From: Reichenbachiella ulvae
GTDB lineage: Bacteria > Bacteroidota > Bacteroidia > Cytophagales > Cyclobacteriaceae
Direction: 5' to 3'
Length of the DNA: 64,000 bases
NCBI RefSeq assembly: GCF_025833875.1
Contig: NZ_JAOYOD010000001.1
Span: 2,108,001 to 2,172,000 of the forward strand
Below, piece after piece: positions 1 to 8,681 of this stretch (position 1 is the stretch's first letter; each line of letters starts with the position of its first letter). Both the position numbers and the translations under genes were made by a program. The notes beneath the pieces are model-generated. The model searched no databases. It saw only the letters and a program-made list of their open reading frames with translations, and was not told the origin of the DNA.

Positions 1-358
1 CGATGGTTTTTAAAACACCTGTCTTCGTATTGTACCGGCTCAGCATCACATGGCGATCATTTTTACCACCCCTGTACCATGTCATAAAGACAAAGTTCTT
101 ATACGTTTTGATACAGTCTCCATGAGGAGTCAGTGCATTACCGTAAACAAAATCGTATCCATTAGGATTATTTGCGGTATGGTTGATAGAAACTTGATTT
201 CCATCAAAAAACATAACATCATCTGAGATTTTCACCTCTGTTTCCAGAAATACCTGTGCAAATACGCGCTGAGATAATACAGCGAGCAACGCAAATACCA
301 GCGTAATTTTTGATAAAGTTTTCCCATGTAAGAGAAATGTATTTTTAAAATATTTCAT
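1..358 (-). CDS. BNR_4 beta-propeller protein, N-terminal part (cut by left edge)
   Basis: Only the first 119 codons are inside the window; the frame is open to the edge. The ATG at 358-356 is followed by a Sec signal peptide of about 37 residues (charged start, hydrophobic LVFALLAVL stretch, cleavage after VFA-Q). The mature part then tracks the next gene (625-3438) almost block for block: a MFFDGN block, a YGNALTPHGDCI block, MTWYRGGK and VMLSRYN. This is the first blade of a BNR_4 propeller, the fold that includes ulvan lyase families PL24 and PL25. It is probably a tandem paralogue of 625-3438, transcribed after it. Whether it also carries the C-terminal binding and sorting domains cannot be seen. 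Confidence 0.85.
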   Translation of the reverse strand, partial: MKYFKNTFLLHGKTLSKITLVFALLAVLSQRVFAQVFLETEVKISDDVMFFDGNQVSINHTANNPNGYDFVYGNALTPHGDCIKTYKNFVFMTWYRGGKNDRHVMLSRYNTKTGVLKTI

Positions 359-585
359 GTAATTTCTATTTTTTTAGTCTTCCATATTTACCCGCATTAG
401 CCTTGGAAAAACTTTGGTAAGTACACACCAATTGGGATAAATTGTAACCACGAGAAAAAATCGCTATCGGTACTGCACTCTCACCATTCACAGTAAGATA
501 AAACCAACTAAACCTCCGATTTCATCGTGGTATATGCCCTAAGTTTTATTGCATGATTTGGGGTTAAAATCCATAGCTGATTGAT

Positions 586-617
586 TTGCTCCCTACCCTT
601 CGAAGGGTAGAGAGCAA
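586..617 (-). terminator. Strong hairpin just after the BNR_4/T9SS gene
   Basis: Arms 586-601 and 602-617 pair at 15 of 16 positions, and the central 18 bases (593-610) are a perfect palindrome. It starts 8 bases past the stop codon of 625-3438. No clear U-tract follows on the minus strand, so it may be an atypical terminator or an RNA-stabilising 3' hairpin. Confidence 0.5.
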
Positions 618-624
618 GATCTGA

Positions 625-3438
625 TTATTCAACAATCAATTTCTGCTGGTACATAAGACCTTGATTATCGATGGCCTTGATTAGATACATTCCTCTGGTA
701 AACAAAGTACCCTTAGATAACTCAATCTTGCCCTCTATGGAATCAGTTTGATAAAGCTCCAAACCTCCCAAAGTATAAATCGCCAAAGTTTCAATGGAAT
801 TACCGTCAAGGGTAATAGTAAACTTGTCCTTCGCAGGATTCGGGTAAATTTGGAGATACTGGCCCTTCGGTTTTGAAGCAGCACTTTCATTATCCGATCT
901 CATGCGGGCACCACCCGACGGGATATACGTAATCTCCAGCTTAGCTGAAGGAACACTACTTTCTTTGGAGGCAAAGGCTGCATCATTTCCTCCTGATTGA
1001 GTCAATATTAGACTTAATTCTCCACCACCGCTGATGGATGATTCATCCAATGCCCAAGTGTAGGTCGAGCCCACATTGTAGGTCGTATTGATCGACCCCA
1101 GCTGTCCAGAAGAAGACGGTGCATTGCTGGTCGATAGATTATCCTCTGTCCAATTGCTGGAATTGCCTTTGGCTACTGTGATCAATCCACTGCCCCCATC
1201 GCTATCGCATGTCAGCTTTAGCTGGGCATCTGTAATCGTACCATTGATCGATGAAAGATCGAACTGCAGATAACCTACCCTATTTCCACTTTCGATTCGA
1301 ATCAGTGTATTGTTATGCCTAGTACTGCCCTGTAGATAAGCATCTTCTGTAGGCGAAAGCGTAGTAGTAACCGGATCAGGAGTGACTGAGCCTTCCACGA
1401 TGTTTAGCTCGTTGATACTCACCCAGTTGCTGGAATAGCCAGTCGCGCCGGTCACTGTCAGTTTCACATATCGGCCGCTGGTAGAGGCAAAGCTATGCTC
1501 GATAGGATGTGATGCGGCTTTACCGGACTGATTCACCACCTCTACAAAGCCACTGTTTGGATTGTCTGATATGCTGATCGTATAGTGATAGGATCGGTTC
1601 TGGTAGGTGTGCACCTGTGTACCCACTATGTTCTTTGATTCTCCATAGTCGATTACTACTGATTTAGGATACACCTGCGCACTCCAGCGATGGTCATCGT
1701 CGGTCAAGCCGTCCAATAGATTTTCTGCCACATTGGGAGCCTGCGCTCCGTCTGCGGATTCGATCTCAGGGTAGGAAACTGACTTGACATAACATTTTTT
1801 GACCGTGCCTGGGATTGGATCTCCAAACGTGGCATTGCTACAAGTCACATCGCTGGTTTGGTTGTAGAGGTAATTGAATTGGCCAATGGCACCATAGGCT
1901 ATGTCAATGGTACCTGTTACATTTACCATATCCCCTTCGTCAGCGGCATAAGAGAAGCCCGCGGGTGGAGCGTCATTTTCGTCCAGACCTAAGTCAATTA
2001 TTTGAAGATGGGTTGGCTGTGCGGCTCCTGATTGGTTTTCCATCAAATAGTAGTGGACTTTGCCATTAGAAATATGAACAACACCATGTCTGAAAGATTT
2101 ACCACTGGTAGCTTCATAGACCCTAGTAAAATCATTAGTTCCACCCTCAGCTTTGTCTACAAATGGACGACCGCCAGAAAGACCTATTAAATAAATGTCG
2201 TTTTTATAAGCATAAAAATCACCGCCTGGAAAATCGGTGGTTGTTATGAAATTATTTGTACCACCTTTTTTGTATGTATGTACCCAGGTGGATTGTCCAT
2301 TACATCTAACCACAGTACGCATATGCACATCACCCCTCTCGGTTGCAGTCCAATCCGCTCCACCAGATAGGGTAACAGAATTCGGAGATGTGCAGCTCAC
2401 CTCATCTCCTGGTTCTGACACCATGATTTGATCAGGGTCAATTAAAGGAAGTGAAAAACCTGTACCCGCATGATTTTTCCATTGACTGAGTCCATTTGGA
2501 TCATCCGAATAAGCATAGTAGAACCCATTATTGTACTTAAATTTGTCATTATTGTTACTTGATCGTTTGCAAAAGCCAATCCGCATCTTCCCGCTTTCAA
2601 ATTTTATATCGCCATACAGTCCCCAGTTGTAAGACAAGCCATTGTTTTTAGCTCCAAGGATATTGAACTGTGTAAAGTCACTCCAACTGTTCCCATCATA
2701 CTTGCAGAATTTATAGGCACCGTTGTTATTACCTCCCTCACGAATCCACATAAAAAGGTCACCTTGTTTGTTGGTAAAAAAGTGTGGATAGGTAAGCGAC
2801 TGGTAATCAGTACCGTCTCGCATTTTGATATGCTTGTAGTCACCATCACTGTCCTTAACAAACTTGTCAAGGGTGAATTCAGCATCGGCAATTTTGGCTA
2901 CATTTTTCATAGAAAATGAATACCTGAAATAGTCATCGGCCAAACTTCCATCCGATGGTTTAGTAGGACTATATGCGTGCATATCATACAAAAGATGAAT
3001 AGTCTCATCTTTTGGGCAAATACCTACGGCAATGGTATTGTGAGATTCCCCTATCCACCATCTGTTTTGATAACCGTTGTGCCGATGAGGAAATTCAATG
3101 GTTTTCACCACACCTGTATAGGGGTTGTATCTACTCAGCATTACCTGCCTGTTGAACTTACCACCCTTGTACCAGGTCAAAAACACATAGCCATCATATT
3201 CTTCGATACAGTCACCATGTACACTGATCTTGTTACCAAAGAAAAAATCGTAAACGGCTGTACCGTTGTCTGGCTCATTGGATGGTACATCGTTACCATC
3301 GAAGAACAGCGCATTAGTAGCAATTTGGACTTCACTCTCTAACTGTATTTGAGAAAGTGCGTCCACACCCATTGTCAAGATAAATAAAAGTAGCAGCCCA
3401 TACTTGAGCTTTCCTAATAAATAGTTTTTAGTCTTCAT
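625..3438 (-). CDS. Secreted multidomain BNR_4 protein, putative ulvan-type lyase with T9SS sorting domain
   Basis: 937 residues. A Sec signal peptide (about 1-30) is followed by a BNR_4 beta-propeller (about 35-490) with motifs shared with 57959-59269, such as DMHA followed by FRYS, and TYPHFF. In propeller lyases PL24/PL25, His and Tyr in this fold do the beta-elimination, so DMHA and TYP are candidate catalytic sites; this is inferred, not proven. A discoidin-like (F5/8 type C) region lies at about 565-690 and a DNRLRE/CBM96-like region at about 695-845. The last 75 residues are a type IX secretion type A sorting domain (YPNPAKDKFTI, then GMYLIKA), so the enzyme should end on the cell surface or outside. 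It is the only protein here where I recognise a T9SS signal. A candidate operator lies about 310 bases upstream. Lyase activity is likely but the substrate is inferred from context. Confidence 0.88.
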   Translation of the reverse strand: MKTKNYLLGKLKYGLLLLFILTMGVDALSQIQLESEVQIATNALFFDGNDVPSNEPDNGTAVYDFFFGNKISVHGDCIEEYDGYVFLTWYKGGKFNRQVMLSRYNPYTGVVKTIEFPHRHNGYQNRWWIGESHNTIAVGICPKDETIHLLYDMHAYSPTKPSDGSLADDYFRYSFSMKNVAKIADAEFTLDKFVKDSDGDYKHIKMRDGTDYQSLTYPHFFTNKQGDLFMWIREGGNNNGAYKFCKYDGNSWSDFTQFNILGAKNNGLSYNWGLYGDIKFESGKMRIGFCKRSSNNNDKFKYNNGFYYAYSDDPNGLSQWKNHAGTGFSLPLIDPDQIMVSEPGDEVSCTSPNSVTLSGGADWTATERGDVHMRTVVRCNGQSTWVHTYKKGGTNNFITTTDFPGGDFYAYKNDIYLIGLSGGRPFVDKAEGGTNDFTRVYEATSGKSFRHGVVHISNGKVHYYLMENQSGAAQPTHLQIIDLGLDENDAPPAGFSYAADEGDMVNVTGTIDIAYGAIGQFNYLYNQTSDVTCSNATFGDPIPGTVKKCYVKSVSYPEIESADGAQAPNVAENLLDGLTDDDHRWSAQVYPKSVVIDYGESKNIVGTQVHTYQNRSYHYTISISDNPNSGFVEVVNQSGKAASHPIEHSFASTSGRYVKLTVTGATGYSSNWVSINELNIVEGSVTPDPVTTTLSPTEDAYLQGSTRHNNTLIRIESGNRVGYLQFDLSSINGTITDAQLKLTCDSDGGSGLITVAKGNSSNWTEDNLSTSNAPSSSGQLGSINTTYNVGSTYTWALDESSISGGGELSLILTQSGGNDAAFASKESSVPSAKLEITYIPSGGARMRSDNESAASKPKGQYLQIYPNPAKDKFTITLDGNSIETLAIYTLGGLELYQTDSIEGKIELSKGTLFTRGMYLIKAIDNQGLMYQQKLIVE

Positions 3439-3940
3439 TGTTTGTATAGATTTAGTTCATAAAAAGAGTTAAATAATTCGCACTAGAACTGTCTACCGGT
3501 TCAACCCTACTACCAACTTCTCAAACTATTACAATGATTTCCCCTCCAACCTCACTCGATTACTCTTACAACATTCACTTAGTAATCCTTTCCTTCAATC
3601 CTTTTCTAAAAAGAGAGGGAAAATATCCAATTCGCTAGACAAAAAATTGACTTCATATCTGGCCAAAACATTCGCGGACTAAACAAAAAAATCGGCCTTA
3701 TTTAATTGGAAAATTACCTTAGAACAAGAACACATAAATCCAAAAAATAGTAAAATAATCCAATTCAATATGAGAGACATATTTATTAAACACTTAGATA
3801 TTAATTTCAGCAGATTTAAGATCTGATAAAAGGCCATATTTTTCTTACTACTGTATTTATCATTGCCGCCTTATAAAGAATCTTTTACCTGACTTCATTC
3901 AGAGCGAAAGCCAATTCTGATCTACTCTAATTAATGATAT
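3439..3940. other. Intergenic region of about 500 bases
   Basis: No convincing reading frame. It should hold the 3' end of the GH42-like transcript and the promoter of the BNR_4 gene at 3438. A short hairpin CAGAT/ATCTG lies near 3811-3825 and the 15-base candidate operator at 3749-3763. Nothing else is recognised. Confidence 0.5.
3749..3763 (-). promoter_or_regulatory. Candidate shared operator, site a
   Basis: AGTAAAATAATCCAA on the plus strand fits RGTNRAWTARYCYAW at 15 of 15 positions. It lies 311 bases before the start of the BNR_4/T9SS gene. Found by eye by comparing intergenic regions; see the finding on the motif. Confidence 0.4.
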
Positions 3941-6409
3941 CTAATTCTTTATCTCAATCAAGCAGACCTCTTTGATATCCATTGAGATTTTCTCCCCGTT
4001 TACTGGCTTTTGATTCAACATGTCAAATCCATCCAGCACATCACCCTGATTATTGAATAATTGAATATTCACAGGTGTTGATCTTAGGTTTACAATCAAT
4101 AATACAAGGCGCCCATCCACCATAGTGACACGATGCATCACACCAAAGGCATTCTGCTTATTTAATATTTTAACTTTTACCAAAAGTTCATCTATCAAGG
4201 GTTGAAATATTTCCCCAAGTTGTTTGTCAAGATCGGGTGCTGTGGCATAGTCATACTTAGGAATATCCTCGAGAAAAGAAATTGCTTCCTTATCAACAGG
4301 AAATCCAAAATCGTCATCGACTATTCCTTGTTGACCAATTTGTATCAATTGCACCCCATTTCTCTTGGCCGTACGTAGTATCTCTATCGATTCTGGTGTT
4401 AAAAACTGAATATCAGCAATCAAAAGATATTCAGTATCTGGAGGCAGTCCATTATTTGCCAGTATTTTTTCAGTCACGAAACCTAACGGCACGCCATGAA
4501 AACAGCTAGCCTCATAGGTCCGATGCAAGCTTTCAATGTGTTTTTGATTTTGAATGTAAGATGGTTTGGAAACTAAAAGTCGAATCGGTCTAGCGGATGG
4601 TTTGGCCAAGGAAGCAATTTCGTTGGAAAAACGGTTTAACCTGTTCATCGTCTGAAAATACTCGGCGGCAACAATAGGTTGTGTGGATATACTACCATAA
4701 AACCAAGATTTGAGCTCCTCACTAGGAAAGGGGTTGGGACCGTATCGCTGGTGCCAATACCAAACCATATTGGCCACCATACCATGCAAATGCGCCAACC
4801 AAAGCGATGCTGAAGCATGTCCATACCCTATATCAGGTACACGAATCGGGTTGATCGAAAAGGCATGATACTCCATATCTACGATAGGACGATTGGGCTC
4901 CAAAGAAGTCAGGTAATCATACAAAAATGATTGTCCCAACCAATGGAAACTGTACAGCGATTCATCATAGTTGAGTACTGCTCTTGGTGCGTTGGAATCC
5001 ATTATCACAGCCATTCGAGGTTCAGTTTCGGGTAACGGTCTGGTATCCACTCCATGTAGGTTGATTGCCGATGTTAACATTTCTCGATCAATTCCATCAG
5101 CAACAGCAAAGGGCTTGGGACCAAGACTATTATTATCCTGAGCTTTCATATGAATAATAGCCTCTGGACTTTGGTGGCGAATTTCAGTTGCCACAATTCC
5201 AAAAAATCTCGCTACGCGATAATTATGGAAAGTGATAAGATCATACCATTGGCCTGGAGAGTAATCTAATGCAGGAATTATTTTTGGCGGAGCTGTTCGT
5301 TGCCCAGGATTATATTCTGGTTGGGTGGGATTGTCTTTTGGTTTTGGGATTTCACTGAATGAGACATAGTCAGTATTCCAAGAGTGGTTTAGAGCTTCGA
5401 TAGTTTGGTGGCGACCTTCTAGCCATTCATGAAAGTGCTTCATTCCATGATCTGTCCACCCCTTCATATCAAAGAATGGTTCATTGGCCATATCCCAACT
5501 AAGTATGGCAGGTTCATCAATGATCTGAGGGATGAACTGTGACATCACTATACTGATCAATTCAAATGTACCCGGATGGTCTATATCCAAATCTACTCCG
5601 TTACTTGCATGCTTGGTTATGCCCGGCCACAATTCTTCCAATAATTCCTCATTACCACCCCATTTGAGTCGCATATCTACTCTGACCCCAAGCGCCTCAA
5701 ACTTTTTGAGCTCAGCAATCTTGTCATCAACAACGGCCTGATCGATGGTCTTGTCTTTGGTTATTAATTGAGGGATTGAAATACTCAACCCAACTACACC
5801 CAGACCCATGTCCCGCATTTCGGTAAGAAAATCCTTTGACTCTGCTTCATCTGAATCTGTCCACTCGGGATACAGATCACGATTTACCAGCTGCCGATCT
5901 ACAATATTGAATCCTCCAGGAAAAACAACTCGATCCTCCACTCGAAAATACCCATCCTCGAACACCATTTCGTTCCATGAAATAGGCTCATTCATTGCCC
6001 GACCTACAGGCTGTTGGTTGGTCATTTGCAAAGCTTTATCCACGAGCTTCAAGGCATCTGTGAGCTGCCTATCGATATGCTGATCGTATCGTTGATTCCG
6101 TTCCTCTGGACTTAGTTTCTCCTGACCTGGCCAGAGGTCATTTCGAGCGAGCGCATCCTTAGTAAGTTCAGGATGATCTAACTCCCAGCGGATATAATCT
6201 GCAAAATACCCTGCTACATTTCTATTAATTACTTCATCTGAATTTGCGCCTCCTCCATTTTCTGACAAGACAATTGAGACTTCATTAATTTTTTCATTCA
6301 ACACAGATAGTCGTTGTTCAAATTCATTGTGTTCGCTACGCTGGCAACTAGAAATGACACTAAGCATGAACATCGTCAGAAACGAAAGAATATATCTTTT
6401 CAATAGCAT
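3941..6409 (-). CDS. GH42-like (clan GH-A) lipoprotein glycosidase, putative beta-galactosidase
   Basis: 822 residues. The start has a lipoprotein signal (VISSC, Cys about 22) and then a Glu/Asn-rich, probably coiled-coil stalk (about 25-60). A TIM barrel follows, with WDMANEP supplying the likely acid/base Glu (about 310) and VDMEYHAF the likely nucleophile (about 513), the arrangement of GH42 and related clan A retaining enzymes. About residues 610-700 resemble the glutamine-amidotransferase-like trimerisation domain of GH42, and a small beta domain ends the protein. It is the last gene of the SusC/SusD operon 14397-3941, 46 bases after the nucleoside-hydrolase-fold gene. The family call is by motif and architecture; a neighbouring clan A family is possible. 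Likely role: cutting beta-linked galactosyl or similar units in the periplasm or at the membrane. Confidence 0.75.
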   Translation of the reverse strand: MLLKRYILSFLTMFMLSVISSCQRSEHNEFEQRLSVLNEKINEVSIVLSENGGGANSDEVINRNVAGYFADYIRWELDHPELTKDALARNDLWPGQEKLSPEERNQRYDQHIDRQLTDALKLVDKALQMTNQQPVGRAMNEPISWNEMVFEDGYFRVEDRVVFPGGFNIVDRQLVNRDLYPEWTDSDEAESKDFLTEMRDMGLGVVGLSISIPQLITKDKTIDQAVVDDKIAELKKFEALGVRVDMRLKWGGNEELLEELWPGITKHASNGVDLDIDHPGTFELISIVMSQFIPQIIDEPAILSWDMANEPFFDMKGWTDHGMKHFHEWLEGRHQTIEALNHSWNTDYVSFSEIPKPKDNPTQPEYNPGQRTAPPKIIPALDYSPGQWYDLITFHNYRVARFFGIVATEIRHQSPEAIIHMKAQDNNSLGPKPFAVADGIDREMLTSAINLHGVDTRPLPETEPRMAVIMDSNAPRAVLNYDESLYSFHWLGQSFLYDYLTSLEPNRPIVDMEYHAFSINPIRVPDIGYGHASASLWLAHLHGMVANMVWYWHQRYGPNPFPSEELKSWFYGSISTQPIVAAEYFQTMNRLNRFSNEIASLAKPSARPIRLLVSKPSYIQNQKHIESLHRTYEASCFHGVPLGFVTEKILANNGLPPDTEYLLIADIQFLTPESIEILRTAKRNGVQLIQIGQQGIVDDDFGFPVDKEAISFLEDIPKYDYATAPDLDKQLGEIFQPLIDELLVKVKILNKQNAFGVMHRVTMVDGRLVLLIVNLRSTPVNIQLFNNQGDVLDGFDMLNQKPVNGEKISMDIKEVCLIEIKN

Positions 6410-6455
6410 AATTCTTATCTAATTTTTAATATGAAGTCACAATATTTTAATTCAA

Positions 6456-7316
6456 TCACAAAGCATCAATGCTTTTACTTTCTGCATAGTCGAGCAATAA
6501 TTTCCTTACGTCATACACAGCGGGTTGAATTTCCCCACCATTGATATTGGCTCCCGTAATCCAGTAGTACACCATGCCAGCATCAGAGCAGTCCCATTTT
6601 CCTTTCTGAAATTGAACTACATCATCAACCTCAGCCATTTTGCCCATCAGCCAAACCCATTTAATTCGATGATCAGGATGATTCTTGGCCCAATCCCAGC
6701 GCTCTTCATCTACTTTCAACAATATGTTTTGATCTGGAATACGCACTTCCTCTACGTCGAATTCTAAAATCTCCTCCCATTCATAAAATTCTCCTGTGTT
6801 ATCGTTGACAGGATGATGCGTAATCACTTTCACAAACTGGTGCTTTTCTTTTGAAGAAGCATCTAATGCTAGTCCAATCAAATCAGGCTCACCTGATTCG
6901 ATAATCCACAGCGGGTCATCAGCAGAAGAGGCATTTATAGCCTTGGCTAAATCCGCAATGGCTATGTCCAAATTCTTTTTAGCATCGATAAAACCGATAT
7001 GATCAAAACCTCCCCATCTGCGGGCGGTACCTACACAAGACAAGGCCATCATTTCATGTCTTTCCTTTTCGGCTGACTTTGAAATTCGTTTGACCGGGAT
7101 GATATCGCAACTATGTGAATAATGAACCAATCGATCTTCAAGACCTGCTGCACGTAATAGCGCTAGTGATACTGCCGTCCCTCCCAAATCGTCAGGATCC
7201 GGCGAGTTGCCATCAGCCACTATGGCAATGCGGCCTGCTGGCGGATTAATTTTGGGAGCGGCTACTAACGATGAAACAACAAGCAGCGTACAGAACACAA
7301 GAATATATTTTAGCAT
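6456..7316 (-). CDS. Secreted nucleoside-hydrolase-fold protein, copy A
   Basis: 286 residues with a Sec signal peptide (about 1-19). The mature start carries IVADGNSPDPDDLGGT (about 30-46), an Asp-rich loop in the place where inosine-uridine nucleoside hydrolases have DTDPGxDDA and bind Ca2+ and the ribose. VKVITHHP (about 155) and WDWAKNHP (about 205) are further conserved blocks. Copy B at 19164-20015 is near-collinear and plainly a duplicate. Both are exported and both directly follow a jelly-roll protein gene, so nucleoside salvage is unlikely; a glycan-directed hydrolase or binding role fits better. The gene starts 4 bases after the stop of 7321-8568, so the two should be co-translated. 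Fold call is good; the reaction is unknown. Confidence 0.8.
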   Translation of the reverse strand: MLKYILVFCTLLVVSSLVAAPKINPPAGRIAIVADGNSPDPDDLGGTAVSLALLRAAGLEDRLVHYSHSCDIIPVKRISKSAEKERHEMMALSCVGTARRWGGFDHIGFIDAKKNLDIAIADLAKAINASSADDPLWIIESGEPDLIGLALDASSKEKHQFVKVITHHPVNDNTGEFYEWEEILEFDVEEVRIPDQNILLKVDEERWDWAKNHPDHRIKWVWLMGKMAEVDDVVQFQKGKWDCSDAGMVYYWITGANINGGEIQPAVYDVRKLLLDYAESKSIDAL

Positions 7317-7320
7317 TTTG

Positions 7321-8568
7321 TTATTTGTTTTGGACGTATGAAAGTGAAGTATTTTGAATTTTCTGACCTTTGCCTACTGGCGTAAATATGATACCAGCCC
7401 AGCGTCCACGCGTAAACTCCTGTCCATCGGTTCCCACTTTGGCCCATACAGTTATCTTATCTCCTTTAGTCATGGATACCCCTTTCCATAGGGCATTAGA
7501 ATTCTTACCCATTTCAAACATGTTTTCAGATATTTTTGGAGAATACTCACCCAACTCTTTACCATTGATAGATATGCGAAAGGTAGAGCTGCCGTCATTT
7601 TCACCAACAGCTACGAAAACCAAATCATATTTTCCGCTTTCATAATCGAAGGAAGTACTGGTAATGGCTTCTTTATACTCTTCGGGATTGATTGCCATCC
7701 AGTTTTTTCCGTGCTCATAATAATTTGTACCTAGCGATGGAAACTGCTGAGCTGCTATCCACTTGGTCTTTGGTATTGATTGAGCCAGTTTTTCAAAATA
7801 GGTCTTTTCAATCTTGGGTGCTGGCACAGCTGGATAAGCATCGGGCAATGCCGCATTGGCCACTACTTTTGGGCCAGTACCTTCAGGTTTATAATACCTG
7901 TCTTTGGTCAGGATAAATTTGTCAAACTCAAAGCCATCCTCTCTCATACTAAATTGAATATCGTGAATACCAGGTTTTAAGATGTCCAAATAAATGGCAT
8001 AGGGGATGCCGCAGTGAACTTCGTCGGTGCGTTGCTTGCTGCTCCAGGTCCATTCGTTTTTGCCATCACACCACTGAATTCGCTGACCACTTTCTGGCCA
8101 CTTATAGTTCAGCCCTACGTGAACTCCATTGTCCTCTCCTCCAGTGCTATAAGCCCTTGCCCAAACGTAGTACCGCCCTGGATTGGTAAACTTAACCTTA
8201 TAGTGTACTGTGGGCATGCTATCAGGGATGTTGTTAAAATTTTCGCCATTGACTAGCGGATCTGCATGTGTTACCCTTGTATCTGGTAAAATTTCTAAGT
8301 AGGCATTGTTGCTAGCGCCATAAACGTGCAAAGTATCTTCGTCGCGTCCAGCATTCGGTTTTTCATTTTTTGATGACCGATACCACTCCCGTTTATCGGT
8401 CTTGGATTGTCTATAGAAGAATTCGGCCTCCACAGCCACTATTCCCAGTTTCTCTTCAAATATTATACTTTCATCAACTATTGGGTTGGTATATGTTGAT
8501 TGTGCATTGGTATGCAAAATGCAGGTAGCGAAGATGGCTACAATAACTAAGAGCGATTTTATTTTCAT
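7321..8568 (-). CDS. Secreted jelly-roll (GH115 C-terminal-like) carbohydrate-binding protein, copy A
   Basis: 415 residues with a Sec signal peptide (about 1-22). The first half (about 40-230) looks like a beta-sandwich binding domain: VEAEFFY near the start, LEILPDTRVTH in the middle and FEFDKFIL at the end, a pattern like the C-terminal domain of GH115 enzymes and related agarase-type binding modules. The second half (about 250-405) is a second beta-rich domain ending in GRWAGIIFTPVGKG. No catalytic motif is seen. Copy B, of equal length (415 residues) and collinear, is at 20037-21284. It follows SusD 1 after a terminator and is tightly linked to the nucleoside-hydrolase-fold gene. Possible surface or periplasmic glycan-binding partner of that protein. 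Confidence 0.78.
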   Translation of the reverse strand: MKIKSLLVIVAIFATCILHTNAQSTYTNPIVDESIIFEEKLGIVAVEAEFFYRQSKTDKREWYRSSKNEKPNAGRDEDTLHVYGASNNAYLEILPDTRVTHADPLVNGENFNNIPDSMPTVHYKVKFTNPGRYYVWARAYSTGGEDNGVHVGLNYKWPESGQRIQWCDGKNEWTWSSKQRTDEVHCGIPYAIYLDILKPGIHDIQFSMREDGFEFDKFILTKDRYYKPEGTGPKVVANAALPDAYPAVPAPKIEKTYFEKLAQSIPKTKWIAAQQFPSLGTNYYEHGKNWMAINPEEYKEAITSTSFDYESGKYDLVFVAVGENDGSSTFRISINGKELGEYSPKISENMFEMGKNSNALWKGVSMTKGDKITVWAKVGTDGQEFTRGRWAGIIFTPVGKGQKIQNTSLSYVQNK

Positions 8569-8636
8569 TGAAAATTCCGTAATGTGATTAATAAGGTTTG
8601 TACCAATATGAATTGGCAGTCCAACAGAAAAAAGAA

Positions 8637-8663
8637 ACCGGAATCAGATATACTGATTCCGGT
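8637..8663 (-). terminator. Rho-independent terminator after SusD 1
   Basis: Perfect 11-bp stem (8637-8647 with 8653-8663), 5-base loop, and a U-rich run on the minus transcript (8628-8637). It lies 19 bases past the SusD stop, so SusC/SusD message should exceed that of the downstream jelly-roll, nucleoside-hydrolase-fold and GH42-like genes, unless they have their own promoter in 8569-8636. Confidence 0.85.
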
Positions 8664-8681
8664 ATATAGTTAATTTCAAAG

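Noticed and set aside
559..576. GGGGTTAAAATCCATAG as a further operator site before the left-edge BNR_4 gene
   Set aside because: It lacks two bases of the central TARY part of the motif, so the match is too weak to count.
6456..7316. Nucleoside salvage enzyme as the function of the nucleoside-hydrolase-fold proteins
   Set aside because: Sec signal peptides, duplication inside two glycan operons and linkage to binding proteins fit poorly with salvage; only the fold is claimed.
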